Positions 31,873 to 43,434 of a DNA stretch of 64,000 nt are shown in pieces. Source of the DNA: Hermatobates lingyangjiaoensis. Lineage: Eukaryota > Arthropoda > Insecta > Hemiptera > Hermatobatidae. The position numbers and the translations under genes are program-made. Position 1 is the stretch's first letter; each line of letters begins with the position of its first letter. The stretch spans positions 992,501-1,056,500 of the forward strand of contig JAPFBL010001929.1 in NCBI GenBank assembly GCA_026182355.1, read 5' to 3'. Below the pieces are notes generated by a model. It had not been told where the DNA came from. It worked only from the letters and a program-made list of their open reading frames with translations, and did not search any database.

Positions 31873-32264
31873 AACAGGAAAATTATTGGAAATTAAATGT
31901 ATAGTTTTTTTTTAAGAAAAAGAAAGAAAGAGAAAGAAACAGTGAGAGTGAGAGGGAGGGAGGGAGGTCTAATAAAAATGATTTAAATCCCCGAGTAAAG
32001 GCAAAGAGGAAACTATTATCCATTGATGCTTAAACATTAAAGTAAATTTACCTTCCAGTTCAAAATATCATGTGGCCGAGACTTGAGTCAGATCTGAAAA
32101 CCACATACTTGGTGTTTTCTCAAATAAATTAAAATGATGCAAAAACTAAAATATAAATCTGTTATATAAACTTAATCTTCCGTTATCTTGGAGCGCACCT
32201 GGCTACCTTCCAGGGCGCACCAATACGCCCGGGCGCACCGTTTGAGAAGCACTTCTTTAGCCAT

Positions 32265-32900
32265 ACTACGATAACATGTATAGTAGTGTAGATCTTACAT
32301 TAATTTGTCGGTTGCACCTAAGTATATATTACTTGTATTAAGTAATTTCAGTACACAGGTGTTCAATTAGGTATGACTTAAGTTTGTTAAAGTTCACAGA
32401 AGGGATTCTTGAGGATTTGGTCTATAGAAAAGGAACTCCTATTTATACGCAGACGTTCAAAGAAAATATCAATGCCTCATACAATCAAGAATTTTTCTAA
32501 AATCTATAGCAATATTAAGTTTGTCATTTCATATATTTTTTATTATATTCAATTTTCATTTCACAGTTTTTATTTATTACATACCATTATTGCTAATCCT
32601 AAAGTATTTAGTGAGATGATTTCATATTACTAACAGCACACATGAAATATAAAAATAGTTTATTATAAAATTGTGAAAAAGTATAATTCAATCCCTCAAC
32701 GTAGTGGTTTAACTTTGGAGAAGACAAAAAATCGTGATATGATATTTACGAGGAGCTCTTTTAACACATAACGAGAAACCAACTACATCTTCTTGGAGAT
32801 GGAAAGCGAAACAGTCTTCGTGTTGTGCTGAAGCACGAGGGACATCAAAGTCTATAAACCCATGAGCTTTGAAAAGACTGGTGGCTTGTTACTAAAAGAG
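32265..32900. other. AT-rich, nothing recognised
   Basis: No supported gene or repeat. Confidence 0.4.
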
Positions 32901-32902
32901 GT

Positions 32903-33162
32903 AGGGGCCAGTGTAGCCACGGGTTAGGATCTTCGCCTCTGAACTGTCAGATCTGGTTGATACCTACGCTTGCATTCATCTTATTCACGCAGGAGGTGGA
33001 ACCAAAATCTGAGCACATCATCCTTCGAAGACGACGTTAAACGATCGGTCTCGAGTCTTTTCAATGTCAGGTACCCGTTAAAGATTCTTACCCTAACACT
33101 TGAGTCAGACAAAATTTAGAACTCCCGTAATAGTGTGTTCATTGTGTGGAATCACAGAGGGA
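32903..33162 (+). mobile_element. tRNA-derived SINE (tail type 1), decayed head
   Basis: GGCCAGTGTAGCCACGGGTT head; body GTCGGTCTCGAGTC-like, TCAGGTACCCGTTAAAGATT, CACTTGAGTCAGACAAAATT. The tail GTGTGGAATCACAGAGGG leads directly into the minisatellite. Confidence 0.7.
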
Positions 33163-33905
33163 CAATATTTGGCGCATATGTGTTCTCTTAAGAGTCAGCC
33201 AGCCCAACCGAATCTCTAACCTAACGTACTAAAGAGAGGGCTAAATTGGTCATAGAGGACCAATATTTGGGGCATATGTGTTTTCTTAGGAGTCAGTCAG
33301 CCCAACCGAATCTCTAACCAAACGTACTAAAGAGAGAGTCAAATTGGCCACAGAGAGCCAATATTTGGCACATATGTGTTCTCTTAGGAGTCAGCCAGCC
33401 CAAACTCATCTCTAACCTGACTCTTAGGAGTCAGCCAGTTCAACCTCATCTCTAACCTAACGTATTAAAGAGAAGGCCAAATTGGCCATAAAGGGTCAAT
33501 ATTTCGCACATATGTGTTCTCTTAGGTGTCAGCCAGCCCAAACTAATCTCTAACCAAACATACTAAAGAGAAGGCTAAATTGGCCACAGAGGGCCAATAT
33601 TTCGCACATATGTGTTCTCTTAGGAGTCAGCCAGCCCAAACTCATCTCTAACCTGACTCTTATGAGTCAGCCAGTTCAACCTCATCTCTAACCTAACGTA
33701 TTAAAGAGAAGGCCAAATTGGCCACAAAGGGTCAATATTTCGCACATATGTGTTCTCTTAGGTGTCAGCCAGCCCAAACTAATATCTAACCAAACATACT
33801 AAACAGAAGGCTAAATTGGCCACAGAGGGCCAATATTTCGCACATATGTGTTCTCTTAGGAGTCAACCAGCCCAAATCTCTAACCTAACGCAGTAAAAGA
33901 GGCGT
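33163..33905. repeat. Minisatellite with 98-bp and 138-bp units
   Basis: CAATATTT marks unit starts at 33163, 33261, 33359, 33497, 33595, 33733 and 33831, giving spacings 98, 98, 138, 98, 138, 98. The 138-bp form contains an extra 40 bp (a second CTTAGGAGTCAGCCAG plus CATCTCTAACCT), so the later part is a 236-bp higher-order repeat. Confidence 0.9.
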
Positions 33906-34520
33906 CCAAGGTTTACAGGTGAAAAATCATTAAAACAAATGATATTTCGAAAATTATTTTCTAAATTTCAGTACATTAGGAATGAAATATAACAAAATAG
34001 TTGTAATTATGTTAAGAATGGCTTTCTCAGTTATGTACTTCGACTGTATTAACCGAGAGGTGAAGAAAATCGCTAAGTTTGCTTACAAGGTTAGCATCAT
34101 GTTGCTCAGTTTCTATGTAAAGAAAACAGTTTTGCTAATTTTTTTGGTGGGTGCGGTACTATTTCCACGAGAGAGAGCTAAAGTAAACACTAAATGGCTC
34201 TAGCCGATATGGAAAATTTAACCTTTTTCTAAAAGAAAGATTTAAATTTTTTGTGTAAAAGAAATCAAAGCTTAGTTCTCAGTGCGGAAGTTTTTCTTTT
34301 TGTATCGCTTGTTAAAAAGTGTAACGTGTCCACTTCATTCCGGTTCATCCTACACTATTGCATGATCAAATTCAAGGTAAACATGTAATATGTTATTAGC
34401 AGTTAACTAATTTAAATGAAAACCGTAAATAATTATATAATTGGATTTGTTTATCATTTGAAGCACAATGTTTTGCAATCTATCAGCGCTGTTTCATTTC
34501 TAATTACCATTGATTTACAG
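33906..34520. other. 3' end of the intron before exon B
   Basis: No repeat recognised. The last 80 bp are T-rich and end in the acceptor. Confidence 0.5.
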
Positions 34521-34661
34521 GCACTCTAAGGCCGCCTGGTCTAATTGGAGGCAGCAAGCCAAAGGTAGCCACTCCTGCAGTTGTCTCCAAAATAGAACAA
34601 TACAAGAGAGAAAATCCAACGATATTCGCTTGGGAAATCAGGGAAAGGCTTATTTCAGAAG
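34521..34661 (+). CDS. eyg: Pax paired domain, RED subdomain exon B (eyegone-type)
   Basis: Seen: acceptor ATTTACAG at 34513-34520 after a T-rich tract, 141 bp open, donor G|GTATTT (intron from 34662). Reading GGC with the last base of exon A, it encodes [19 protein letters not shown], then [20 protein letters not shown], then IRERLISE, and the first base of a Gly codon. Known: IGGSKP.VATP, KI..YKRENP and FAWEIR.RL are hallmarks of the RED half of Pax paired domains (helix-turn-helix DNA binding), and Pax genes often split the following Gly codon before VC..PSVSSINR. Inference: [23 protein letters not shown] is closer to what I recall of eyegone/twin-of-eyegone than to Pax2/5/8, Pax6, Pax1/9 or Pax3/7. 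Together with the missing PAI in exon A this favours eyg. Pax identity is near certain; the subclass is probable. The exon for the end of RED and the homeodomain were not found downstream. Confidence 0.88.
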
Positions 34662-34664
34662 GTA

Positions 34665-35890
34665 TTTCCTATTTTCATTATTTATTTACTTTTCTTTTGT
34701 CTTTTCAATTAAAGAAGGTCAAAGCAACAATCTTTAAGGAACAAAGGCTGTACTTTGACAAAATAAAGAGTTAAGTTCGTAATGGTATACATGTGTACAT
34801 ATAAATGGTACACACCATTATATTACGATATATATACGATTATACATATATAATCGTTTATTATATATATATTTGAATGGGTATTTATTTAAACCGATAA
34901 TACAAATAAAAATACTATTTGACAAACTTTGAGGCAAAGGCGGAGAAAACCATAAAATAATTACATAAGATATATGATAAATATATGAATTAAGATAAAA
35001 GGTACATAATAATGAAAATGACTAAATTCTATACACCGGATACTAGGAGTGTGTATTAACATACAGTTTAGATAGCAAGCACTTTAAGTTGACTAACGCC
35101 GTTTAGCCATTTACGGTAACCCATCAGCGATTTAGATGTAGAAGTGTTAGCTCTTGAATATGGACAGAGTGCGAAAACTAGCCCACCTCACTCTAATCTC
35201 TGTGGTACTAACAACAAGCGTTGTCTTCAAATGCTAGCTACTATTTACCTTGTGATTCTAAAACAGAAGGTAATTCTGATCAACGAGTAAACAAGCAGTC
35301 GTTCGGACTTCTTTTTTAGACATATGCTTCATTTTCCTCTTTGAAAACCTGATAAAGAAAGGCTTTCTTATAATAATAGAAAAAGTGCCCGCTTATTCGT
35401 TTTTGTGATAGTGGTGGTTTTGAAATTGACATACTTTCCAAATTATTTGTAAGCAATTATAAATGTTTGTAAATATATTATATGCATTCTTATATATTAT
35501 ACTATAGTATTATTTACTATACTATATATATATAATGTATAGTATAATTTATAATTACAGTATGTAATATTATAAATGATTTGAATTGTATGTGTACACT
35601 TTTGATTATTTTATGACATTTTGTTAATGCTAGGTTTTTATAGTTTTAGAAAATGAATTAAATTTGTTCTAATATTTAATTTAATTGAAGTATATATTGT
35701 ACAGATATTCGTGTTTTATTGTTGAAGTGTTTAACTGGAAACAAAAGTATATTTGTAATTAAGTTTTTATTTAATAATTTATTAACTAAATAAGACAGTA
35801 AGAAACTTCTTTCCAGTCAAATGTTTCATTATGTTTGTGTTTATTCTACTACCAGCATTATTTTAATCAATATTTTCTCAAATAGCATTT
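34665..35890. other. AT-rich, nothing recognised
   Basis: Short TA palindromes at 34830-34870 and 35460-35560. No exon candidate. Confidence 0.4.
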
Positions 35891-35899
35891 TTTTTGAGG

Positions 35900-36180
35900 A
35901 TAGGATTGACCTCTGCTGCTGATTACTCAAAGGAATATTGCATTTTCCTAATTATTCTATATTGTGAGTCATACATTTTTGCGTAACTCAAGTGTACTTG
36001 GAGTAGGAATTTTTAAAGAATTCCCGCAAGCATAGACTCATGAACGACGGTTTAACGTTCTCTCCTAGGGACGAATAACACCGATTTTTCACCTCCCACA
36101 TGAAAAAATCAAATGAGAATTGAACACATATCTACCAGTCTAGAGGCGAGCCGCTAGCAACTAGCCTACCCTGGCCCCTT
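35900..36180 (-). mobile_element. tRNA-derived SINE, diverged
   Basis: On minus: GGGGCCAGGGTAGGCTAGTT head, GCGGCTCGCCTC, AATTCTCATTTG in place of a clean B-box, then TTCCTACTCCAAGTACACTT and GAGTTACGCAAAAATG. The tail matches neither main type. Confidence 0.6.
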
Positions 36181-36184
36181 AAAA

Positions 36185-38935
36185 TAGTCTTGTCTCATAC
36201 GTTGAGTAAAATTGAACGTATTGACTATATAATAAACCATAGACAGGCACAGTGACAATGAAAGAGAGAGATACTCAACGTGCGAAGTAAGACCAAATTA
36301 AAGTAATTGTAGCTTTACATCTTTGGACATACAAAAACAATAGCTTTTAATAGCTTTTAAAATAGTGTTATAATAGCATCAAACAGGCTGTAATATATAC
36401 GAAAAATTACGAAATTATAATTTACGAGTTCGATTCGATAGGCACCTTGGTATACCAGAAATGTAGGTTTTCAAAGAGGCCTAAGTTTGGAATCAATGAC
36501 CAATTTACTGATAGGCTGGTGACCAATGGGGACATGAAAATTCTAACCCATCCAAACCTTCTTGGTTTAATAGAGCCCATCTATTAAAATTCCTTGATTA
36601 CTTCCTTTATAGAAGCTAGTATTGTTTAAATAGAAAGACAGACCTCTCCTAGACTGATAACTCTTTCACGACTCAATGACTTGTATGTTAATTAAAAGAT
36701 CAAACGATGACGAAATAATGTAAGTGACAAACTAAAGAAAATTTTAGAGAAGTTTACTTACTGATTCAATAATCACAGTAATACATAATTCAGCAGTAGT
36801 AGGTCGGTGACCTGGAATTGCTAATTACAAAGTGCACTATATTGCCCGGACAAATTCGTTGGCCATTCGTTAGAACGATAAAGCGTAACTCTCTCACCAT
36901 TGCTCGACGATAGTCCAAATTAAACGATATATCTTCGTGTATTTTTTAAAAAAAAGCATAATACATTCGAAACAAATGATCTTTTTCCGATTTTTCTCTT
37001 GCAGTTCAATAAACTAGGATTATATATATTTCACTATCTTTGTTGAATACCCAAAAGAACGTGAACAAGTCTTTTAAGAGTATAGTTTTAAAACTTGATA
37101 CTGTAGAACAATTTCTGCGCTAGTTAATATCAAAATCAAAATCATTCAAACAGATTTTTACATATATAAAGTGCGTAAAAAAAAGGTGTAATATTAGTGC
37201 CAAACGAGTTCTTAGAAATGTATGTTTTAAGGTATATTTAGTTCTTGGGGTCTATTTCTATATGGAGTTTGATAATAAACAGCTCTTGCTGTTTTTATAA
37301 ACAGCTCTGCGTATTGATTATGCTAGATTATTGCATTAGGAGTTCAATACTCCCTTTAAGTTTTATTCAGTTTTGACACTCAGAACTCACACTGCATTTT
37401 CTCTTGGGATGAAGAAATTTGCCACTTTTTTTCCCCTGCCTACTTATCCCTAAGGGTAGAGGTCTTCCCCAAATTACCCATATATAGCTATTACTAGGCC
37501 ACCAAACAACCCCTAATCTGGGTAAACTCTTTTCCCACCAGACTATGAAAACCACTCAAGTTGAACACGTTGGTGTTTGTTGTTGGGGGATGGCGTGCCG
37601 ATTTCACCTCCTCTATTATTAACCTTGATAGCTGTTCCACCTCTCTCATCGTCATTAACTATTACTCTGTCGGCATCCAGTAGCATTGTCTATCATTTTG
37701 TTCCCTTTTAGGTGCGAATAATTTCACACCGAAATCAAGCCTACGTTACTGGGCGTACGTGTGAATGGGTCATGTTATCCACTGAGTCCCACCCTAACTC
37801 CCCTCTTGTTACTCTTCCTAGCCTATCATGGATTTAGTTCATTCTCCAACAATCTTAGAAATTTACTCCCTTGAAAATGAAATATCACTACTACCACAAA
37901 TCCTGAGAAAATATTTTTTTAACTTCTCGTTCCTTAGAAAGAGACCATATCTTAATACAATTAGATTAATATTTCCTTCAAACTTTTAAAGTAATAACTC
38001 ATTTCTAATAATACTTTAATATTATTTGTAAACACATTTTTAATATTAATTAATTATTGGTAATAATAATAGAACAATATTAATATTTCATATTATTAAT
38101 TAATGTTAATATTTAACATTACTTCAAAAATATATGGCGATACTTTTTCAATTTCTTCAAATGTTTGCCCACCTCCGATTGATCCGGCTTGGGTGTCACC
38201 ATAAGATGGCTAAAGAGAAAATCTTACAATGTCAACCTGACTTCATTTAGAGGTGGTATCGCTTGATCGCCTTGGTGCGTATAAAGGTCAACACAGGACT
38301 ATAGTAAATGGTTTTGCTGTCATGTGTCCATTCCTTTAATGATACGTAGAAGAGCAAAAATTAAGATAAAAGAACTTGAGTTAAGATGACTATGGTGATA
38401 CACAAACTACTATAGTCCGTGGTCATAATTGAGTCTATTTCTTGTGATGCTCTAAATAAGTTAATATCTTTCATTGACTGTTGTCATTGTTTCAAAAGAA
38501 AGACCTGATGACCAGAGCACACAAAGTGACCACTTGTCGTCTAATTTAGATGCCTCACTAGCAAAGTGATTAGATGCTTTTGTAAGATACAGTTAGCGCT
38601 GTTTTGTACCAGCCCTGATAATAGTCATTAACCCTCCATCCCTCGTCTATCAATCCAATCAGACTATTGTCTAAACAAAGACCACCACTCTCCACCTGCC
38701 CAACACCAATTACATCGCAACCTCTTCTTAGATCAACCAGAAATTTACCGCTATCTCTTCAATTACAACTTTCTTTAACTTCTTCTTTTCTTTTTAAGAA
38801 TAAATTATAGTTCCATCTGTTCACCCTCAAGAGCTAGCTGCATGCTTTCAAGTTCTTTAGTAAACACAAAGCAAGCATTATTTGATAGAGCATATGATTT
38901 GTTCTTATAGAACCTAATTTCTGTTATGAACAAGG
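36185..38935. other. No gene; a pyrimidine-rich patch
   Basis: 37360-37860 is pyrimidine-rich and less AT-rich, with no frame I recognise. 37960-38120 is a TTAAT-rich self-complementary stretch. Confidence 0.35.
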
Positions 38936-38939
38936 GATA

Positions 38940-39170
38940 CAAAAAAACTTTCCTTTTATCAATATGTGGTAGAACATCATGGCAGATCATTCTCTGAGTG
39001 ATGTCATTGGTGGAGGTATTGATTGTTCCGGTGAATCATTGAACTCAATAAAGAAATATTGAAGGAAAAAAAAACAGTTTCTTGTATTAATATGCAGTAC
39101 AACAGCATAACAACATTTCCTGTGTGATATTTCTGATTGAGGTATGAATAATTCTGGAGAATCATTTTAT
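38940..39170. repeat. Diverged tandem duplication, about 130 bp
   Basis: TTTCCTTTTATCAATATG to GGTGAATCATTGAA (38949-39046) and TTTCTTGTATTAATATG to GGAGAATCATTTT (39077-39165) align block by block. Confidence 0.6.
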
Positions 39171-39479
39171 TTACTTGTGGCAGTCCCGCAAGGGAACACA
39201 CTTTGGCCGAGCATTGGCCAAATTTTCTGATACCACACAATGAAGATTGATTCTACAGTGAGAGTCATAAATTTTGCCTAACTCAAGGTATTTTAGAGTA
39301 GGGATCTTTAGCGAATACCTGACATCGTACTCGGGACCAACAGTTTAACGTCCTCCGAGGGACGACGTGCTCAGATTTATTCACTTCCCACGTGAATAAA
39401 TCGAGGACCAGGTGGAGATCGAACCCCGGTCCTATCAGTTCAGAGGCGAGCACGTAACCACTGAGCTAGTCTGGCCCCA
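39171..39479 (-). mobile_element. tRNA-derived SINE, best copy (tail type 1)
   Basis: On minus: GGGGCCAGACTAGCTCAGTG with a perfect A-box (39458-39468), GGTTCGATCTCC B-box (39414-39425), body, then a GTGTGGTATCAGAAAATTTG, GCCAAAGTGTGTTCCC, GGGACTGCCAC tail. A-to-B spacing suits a pol III promoter. Confidence 0.85.
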
Positions 39480-39484
39480 ACTGA

Positions 39485-40340
39485 AGTACTAAACATTCAA
39501 TTGAAACCAACCATTAATTATGCTGTGATATGAACTTAAATTAAGGTAAACAAAAATGTTAAAGTAAAAAAAATATTTATATTCAATGCATGGGAGGTTA
39601 TACAGGGATGCTTGGATAGTTTCTGATGTTCCAGGTTGCCTATTAAGATTCTTATAATAGAAAGCACTGAACACATTGAGTTTCTGTCTTAATCAGGGTT
39701 GTTGGTATCTTGTATTTCTGCATGCAGTTTTACAATTCTTGTAAAGAATTCTTGGTGCTCTGATTGTTTAGATTCGATTTGTCTGTCTCATGCACAGGGC
39801 TTTTAAAATGTTTAGTCTCCTTTTTTATTTTCTCGGTACAGTATTTCATGAGCTTGAGACTAAAGGTACTTTGTGTATAGTCTTTTGGAACACCGAAACA
39901 GTTTTATAATAAACAGTTTCAAAATGTTTAAAGGTGTGTCACAGAAACTCATCCATCAACAAATAATCTATTTGTAATTCGAAATAGCTTAACATTAAGA
40001 CTAATTTTAAAATAGTAGTAGAAGATTAGATATTCATCTGTAAATATGTATTGAGGGTTACCTTAAAGAGAGTGTGAATGAAGGGAGTCCTAGGTTCACC
40101 AAGGAACTCGAAGGAACCACTTGGAAGGACGTCTGAGCTGGTCAGTTTGTAACGAGTTCATGGACTTGTTGTTCTGCAAGAAAACCATGCAGCTTAATAG
40201 ATGACATCTCTAGTATGCTTTCAATTAAAGAAGAAAATCCCAAAGACTCGAATGTTCATAAAATCTTTCAAAATGCTACTATCTACCACAGCTATTATCT
40301 AAGTATTATTTACTTCTTGCAGAATATTAAGAATCATAAG
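39485..40340. other. Nothing recognised
   Basis: No supported gene or repeat. Confidence 0.4.
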
Positions 40341-40396
40341 ACTTAATGAAATTTAGAGGCCTGTTTTATTTGGGTCACCTGTGTATTCATTATGTT

Positions 40397-40435
40397 ACAC
40401 TGACGACGGCCAGTTACTTGGTTGAAAGATGTCAG
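40397..40435 (+). ncRNA. Diverged hammerhead-like motif, family E relative
   Basis: ACA / CTGACGA / C / GGCCA...TGGTT / GAAA / AGATGT / C / AGT, then the diverged family E tail ACTGTGGTTTAGA. Helix II has five pairs, three of them changed from family E. Confidence 0.45.
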
Positions 40436-40559
40436 TCCCATGTGTGGATTTCCTACTGTGGTTTAGATGCTGCTTTTATATATAATGTTAATTATATGTT
40501 TTATTTTGTAAACGAAAAAGAAAATATTGCTGACCTCAGTGGAAATGACTCATAAATTA

Positions 40560-41900
40560 TATATAAAACTTCAAAATTAAGATAAAGATATACTAATATA
40601 TCCTTCTTGTTATTAATAGTAAATAACTAAGAATTTATGAACAGTATAAACGAGTTATGCCTTGACTGTACAAAGAACGCATTATCAGTACCTCTAACAT
40701 GCACATTCCTACAAACAAGGTGCCTACAATACGTCGAATTAAGTTATTTATCAGATAACCAATGTAATGGTATCGAGAATTTCTGAATGAACGGTTTTTG
40801 GAAGTGTAATTTGATATAATTTTGGTATAGCTGTTTTTTCCAGTGATTTGTAGTGAGTGACGTCACTGCACAAGTGACAGTGTGAATGTATAGCTAAAAA
40901 TTTCAAATTCACGTTAATAAATTATTTTAAAAATAATAAAAAGACATGACAGAGATTTATTTCCAACTTGAAATACCTGATAAGTCCCTACTCTTAAACA
41001 CCTTAAAACTATTGAAGTATGAAACAGAAATAATGTTAATTTTATGTCTGTTGAACGTCTTTGTAAACAAGGGAATGTATTAACTAGGACAGGAAGTAAG
41101 ACTCTGGCTTGTCAGAGAGGTACGTAAAGAGAGGAGATTATCAGAGTCAGATAATTTCGACCTTCGTAAATCTTGTCCTTTCCAACCGGTTCCTCAGCTT
41201 CTTCATTACACGATTAACAGCCTTTCAGAATGAGTGCTTTAGATTCATGAAGGTGTTTTATTAATTTTTAATATGAGTATATTAATATTCTCCTATATAC
41301 TGCTATTTGATATTAGTGCCACATGGTATCCCACTTACCCAAACAAGCCCTATTGGAACAGAGATGGTGTTATTTCTGGTGTTTATAGTTTTACTCTAGC
41401 ACATTACACCAGTATTCAACATTTAATTAATTACCTCAGATTTTTTATATAAAAAGTAATCCTGTGTTCACTGTCTACAATCTATACAGCGCAAAGGCAC
41501 TCTTTCCAGATCTCTACTCTGATAAACATGAGCGTGAGGAATCCAAATTCAGATTCAATCCAAAAATTTACTCTACCTACCAAACAACAAGGTAGCCACA
41601 ATTCACGCAGCATAAATATTCGGGAAGGCGAAAACCAACAAGCATGCGAATTAAACAAACGAGTATTGTTAATTACTTATAATACATAATTATCCTAATT
41701 ATTATCTTAATTAATTAATAGAACTTTCATAGGCAATATAAATTTTCGAACAGAAAAACTAAGTTTTACATTAGTTTTACAAAATACTAATGTATAATTA
41801 AAAAATGTACTAATGTAAATTACTAAGTTTTACAAACAAAAATAGTCTGTGGATTTCAACAACAACTGTAGTTTAAATGAACACGTGACACAGTGTCACT
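40560..41900. other. AT-rich; L2 end fragment
   Basis: 41735-41900 contains ACAGAAAAACTAAGTTTTAC, AGTCTGTGGATTTCAAC and GAACACGTGACAC, parts of family L2. The rest is unidentified. Confidence 0.4.
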
Positions 41901-42047
41901 ATAGAGTATATTGATACTTTATCAATATTTATAAATATATATATAAATAAAAATCCGCTGATATTTTTAATAAATATATATATTTATATATATTATACAT
42001 ATATATATTTAATTTTTTAAATAAAGTCCGCTGGTCCGTTTCATATA

Positions 42048-42049
<2 letters not shown>

Positions 42050-42102
<53 letters not shown>
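42050..42102. repeat. (TA)n microsatellite
   Basis: About 26 TA units before a long palindrome. Confidence 0.95.
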
Positions 42103-42103
<1 letters not shown>

Positions 42104-42150
42104 ATAAAATAAAAAACGAAGGAAACACACAGAAAGACACAGACATAACT

Positions 42151-42188
42151 CACATCGATATTTCGACAATCGTCGTCATCAGGAGGTG
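42151..42188 (-). ncRNA. Hammerhead-like motif, family P (left arm)
   Basis: Reverse copy of 42294-42331. Confidence 0.55.
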
Positions 42189-42293
42189 CGAAGAGCGAAG
42201 AGCGAAGAGTCCCGCAGAAAGACAGGGTACTGCGGTACTCCCTGTACAGTACCGCCCTGTCTTTCTGCGGGACTCTTCGCTCTTCGCTCTTCG

Positions 42294-42331
42294 CACCTCC
42301 TGATGACGACGATTGTCGAAATATCGATGTG
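42294..42331 (+). ncRNA. Hammerhead-like motif, family P
   Basis: CACCTC / CTGATGA / C / GAC-GATT-GTC / GAAA / ATAT / C / GATGTG. Helix I pairs at five of six positions. Confidence 0.55.
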
Positions 42332-42399
42332 AGTTATGTCTGTGTCTTTCTGTGTGTTTCCTTCGTTTTTTATTTTATTGTAAAAAAGTCCGCTGGACC

Positions 42400-42540
42400 G
42401 TTTCTTTTAATTGTATATATATATATATAATATATATATATATATAATATATAATATATATATATGATTGTTATTTCACGTGTTCATGTGAAATCTTGTA
42501 ATGTATATATATATATATTTATTATTTATTTTATATATTT

Positions 42541-42579
<39 letters not shown>

Positions 42580-42654
42580 ATATGTCATGCATTTTGTAGA
42601 AGATACACTATTCACTATTGGCAATGTGTATCATATATAGGATCATTATACACA

Positions 42655-42692
<38 letters not shown>

Positions 42693-42765
42693 TAAAAGAG
42701 GAGATTTAGGTTTGAACATTGATTGTTGTTTAACGTGTTTATTGTGAAATCTTGTTATATGTGAT
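42400..42765. repeat. (TA)n tracts with family E end fragments
   Basis: TA tracts near 42416-42465, 42543-42575 and 42657-42687. TTATTTCACGTGTTCATGTG (42471) and ACATTGATTGTTGTTTAACG (42716) are right ends of family E without cores. Confidence 0.75.
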
Positions 42766-42769
42766 CATA

Positions 42770-43430
42770 TACATGTACGATATATTCGTTTTATGTATTT
42801 TATACTGATATTTATAGAATCAGTATATACGACAAGAATTCCGGTAAAATATTTATTTTATTCAAATAAAAAGAAATCTATTTATTACTATTAGTAGTTG
42901 AAGCTTGAATTCTTGATCAGCCGGAGGTGTCAGTGAAAAAAAAAAAAGGCATTCAGTTACAATAAATTCAAGTTGAGAACGGTGCACCTGCTACTTGAGG
43001 CGAATTTAGATTGATTGAGATAAGAAGCAATCTTTTAGGTATTGAATAATGGGCGTTTAGCGAGCCAACTGGACTGAAGAAGTGCGTCTTCCCCTTAGGG
43101 GATCTGCGATTACTGGAGTCTCTCCAGGCACTCGAGCGCTAATCTCACGTCTAAAACCACACGTCCAAGAGTCTTTATGAAATGTTTAAACATAGAGTTC
43201 AAAAACAGAAGTCATACATACTGAACTTTACTATAAATTATCAAACTCACGGATAATGCGCGGAATTAAATAATAGTAATGCTACCAGAATAATTCTAAT
43301 TATAACTATGGTTATAATTACTAATCACAAAGTAGCGTACATTTAATTTGTACGTTCCCCATAACTTGAGATCTGACATTGAACAGACAGAACATTGATA
43401 CATCAATAACGCATAATCATAACGATTAGT
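42770..43430. other. Nothing recognised
   Basis: No supported gene or repeat. Confidence 0.4.
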
Positions 43431-43434
43431 TCTA

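Larger units (their letters stand above)
31482..32262. mobile_element. Non-autonomous hAT transposon with 8-bp target duplication
   Basis: CTTTAGCC flanks the element at 31482-31489 and 32255-32262. The ends CAGTGTTTCTTAAACTTTTT and GCACCGTTTGAGAAGCACTT are imperfect inverted repeats. An 8-bp duplication and CAGTG..TCT.AAAC ends are hAT features. The element (31490-32254) is 765 bp, of which about 277 bp is a later insertion plus its duplication. No transposase. Confidence 0.75.
8140..34520 (+). other. 26.4-kb phase-1 intron of the Pax gene
   Basis: It runs from the GTAACC donor after exon A to the TTTACAG acceptor before exon B. Both ends are phase 1 and the joined reading frame is sensible. 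It is filled with hammerhead-bearing foldback elements, two Penelope-like remnants, two hAT elements, SINEs and microsatellites. I saw no further exon in it, but a very short one could be missed. Confidence 0.7.
42103..42385. mobile_element. Family P near-perfect palindrome with two hammerhead-like cores
   Basis: Arms of about 137 bp, almost without mismatch, around CTGCGGTACTCCCTGTACAG. The outer ends are TAAAATAAAAAACGAAGG / CCTTCGTTTTTTATTTTA. Each arm has three GCGAAGA units. The perfection suggests recent formation or conversion. Confidence 0.85.

Noticed and set aside
33163..33905. CRISPR-like array
   Set aside because: Units are 98/138 bp with no constant short repeat plus unique spacers, in a eukaryotic intron. 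It is a minisatellite.
37360..37860. Pyrimidine-rich, GC-richer patch as a Pax exon
   Set aside because: No frame encodes the end of RED or a homeodomain, and stops occur in all frames.
39404..39479. A genuine tRNA gene on the minus strand
   Set aside because: A- and B-boxes are good, but the sequence continues into a body shared by six other copies, so it is a SINE head. I could not draw a proper cloverleaf.
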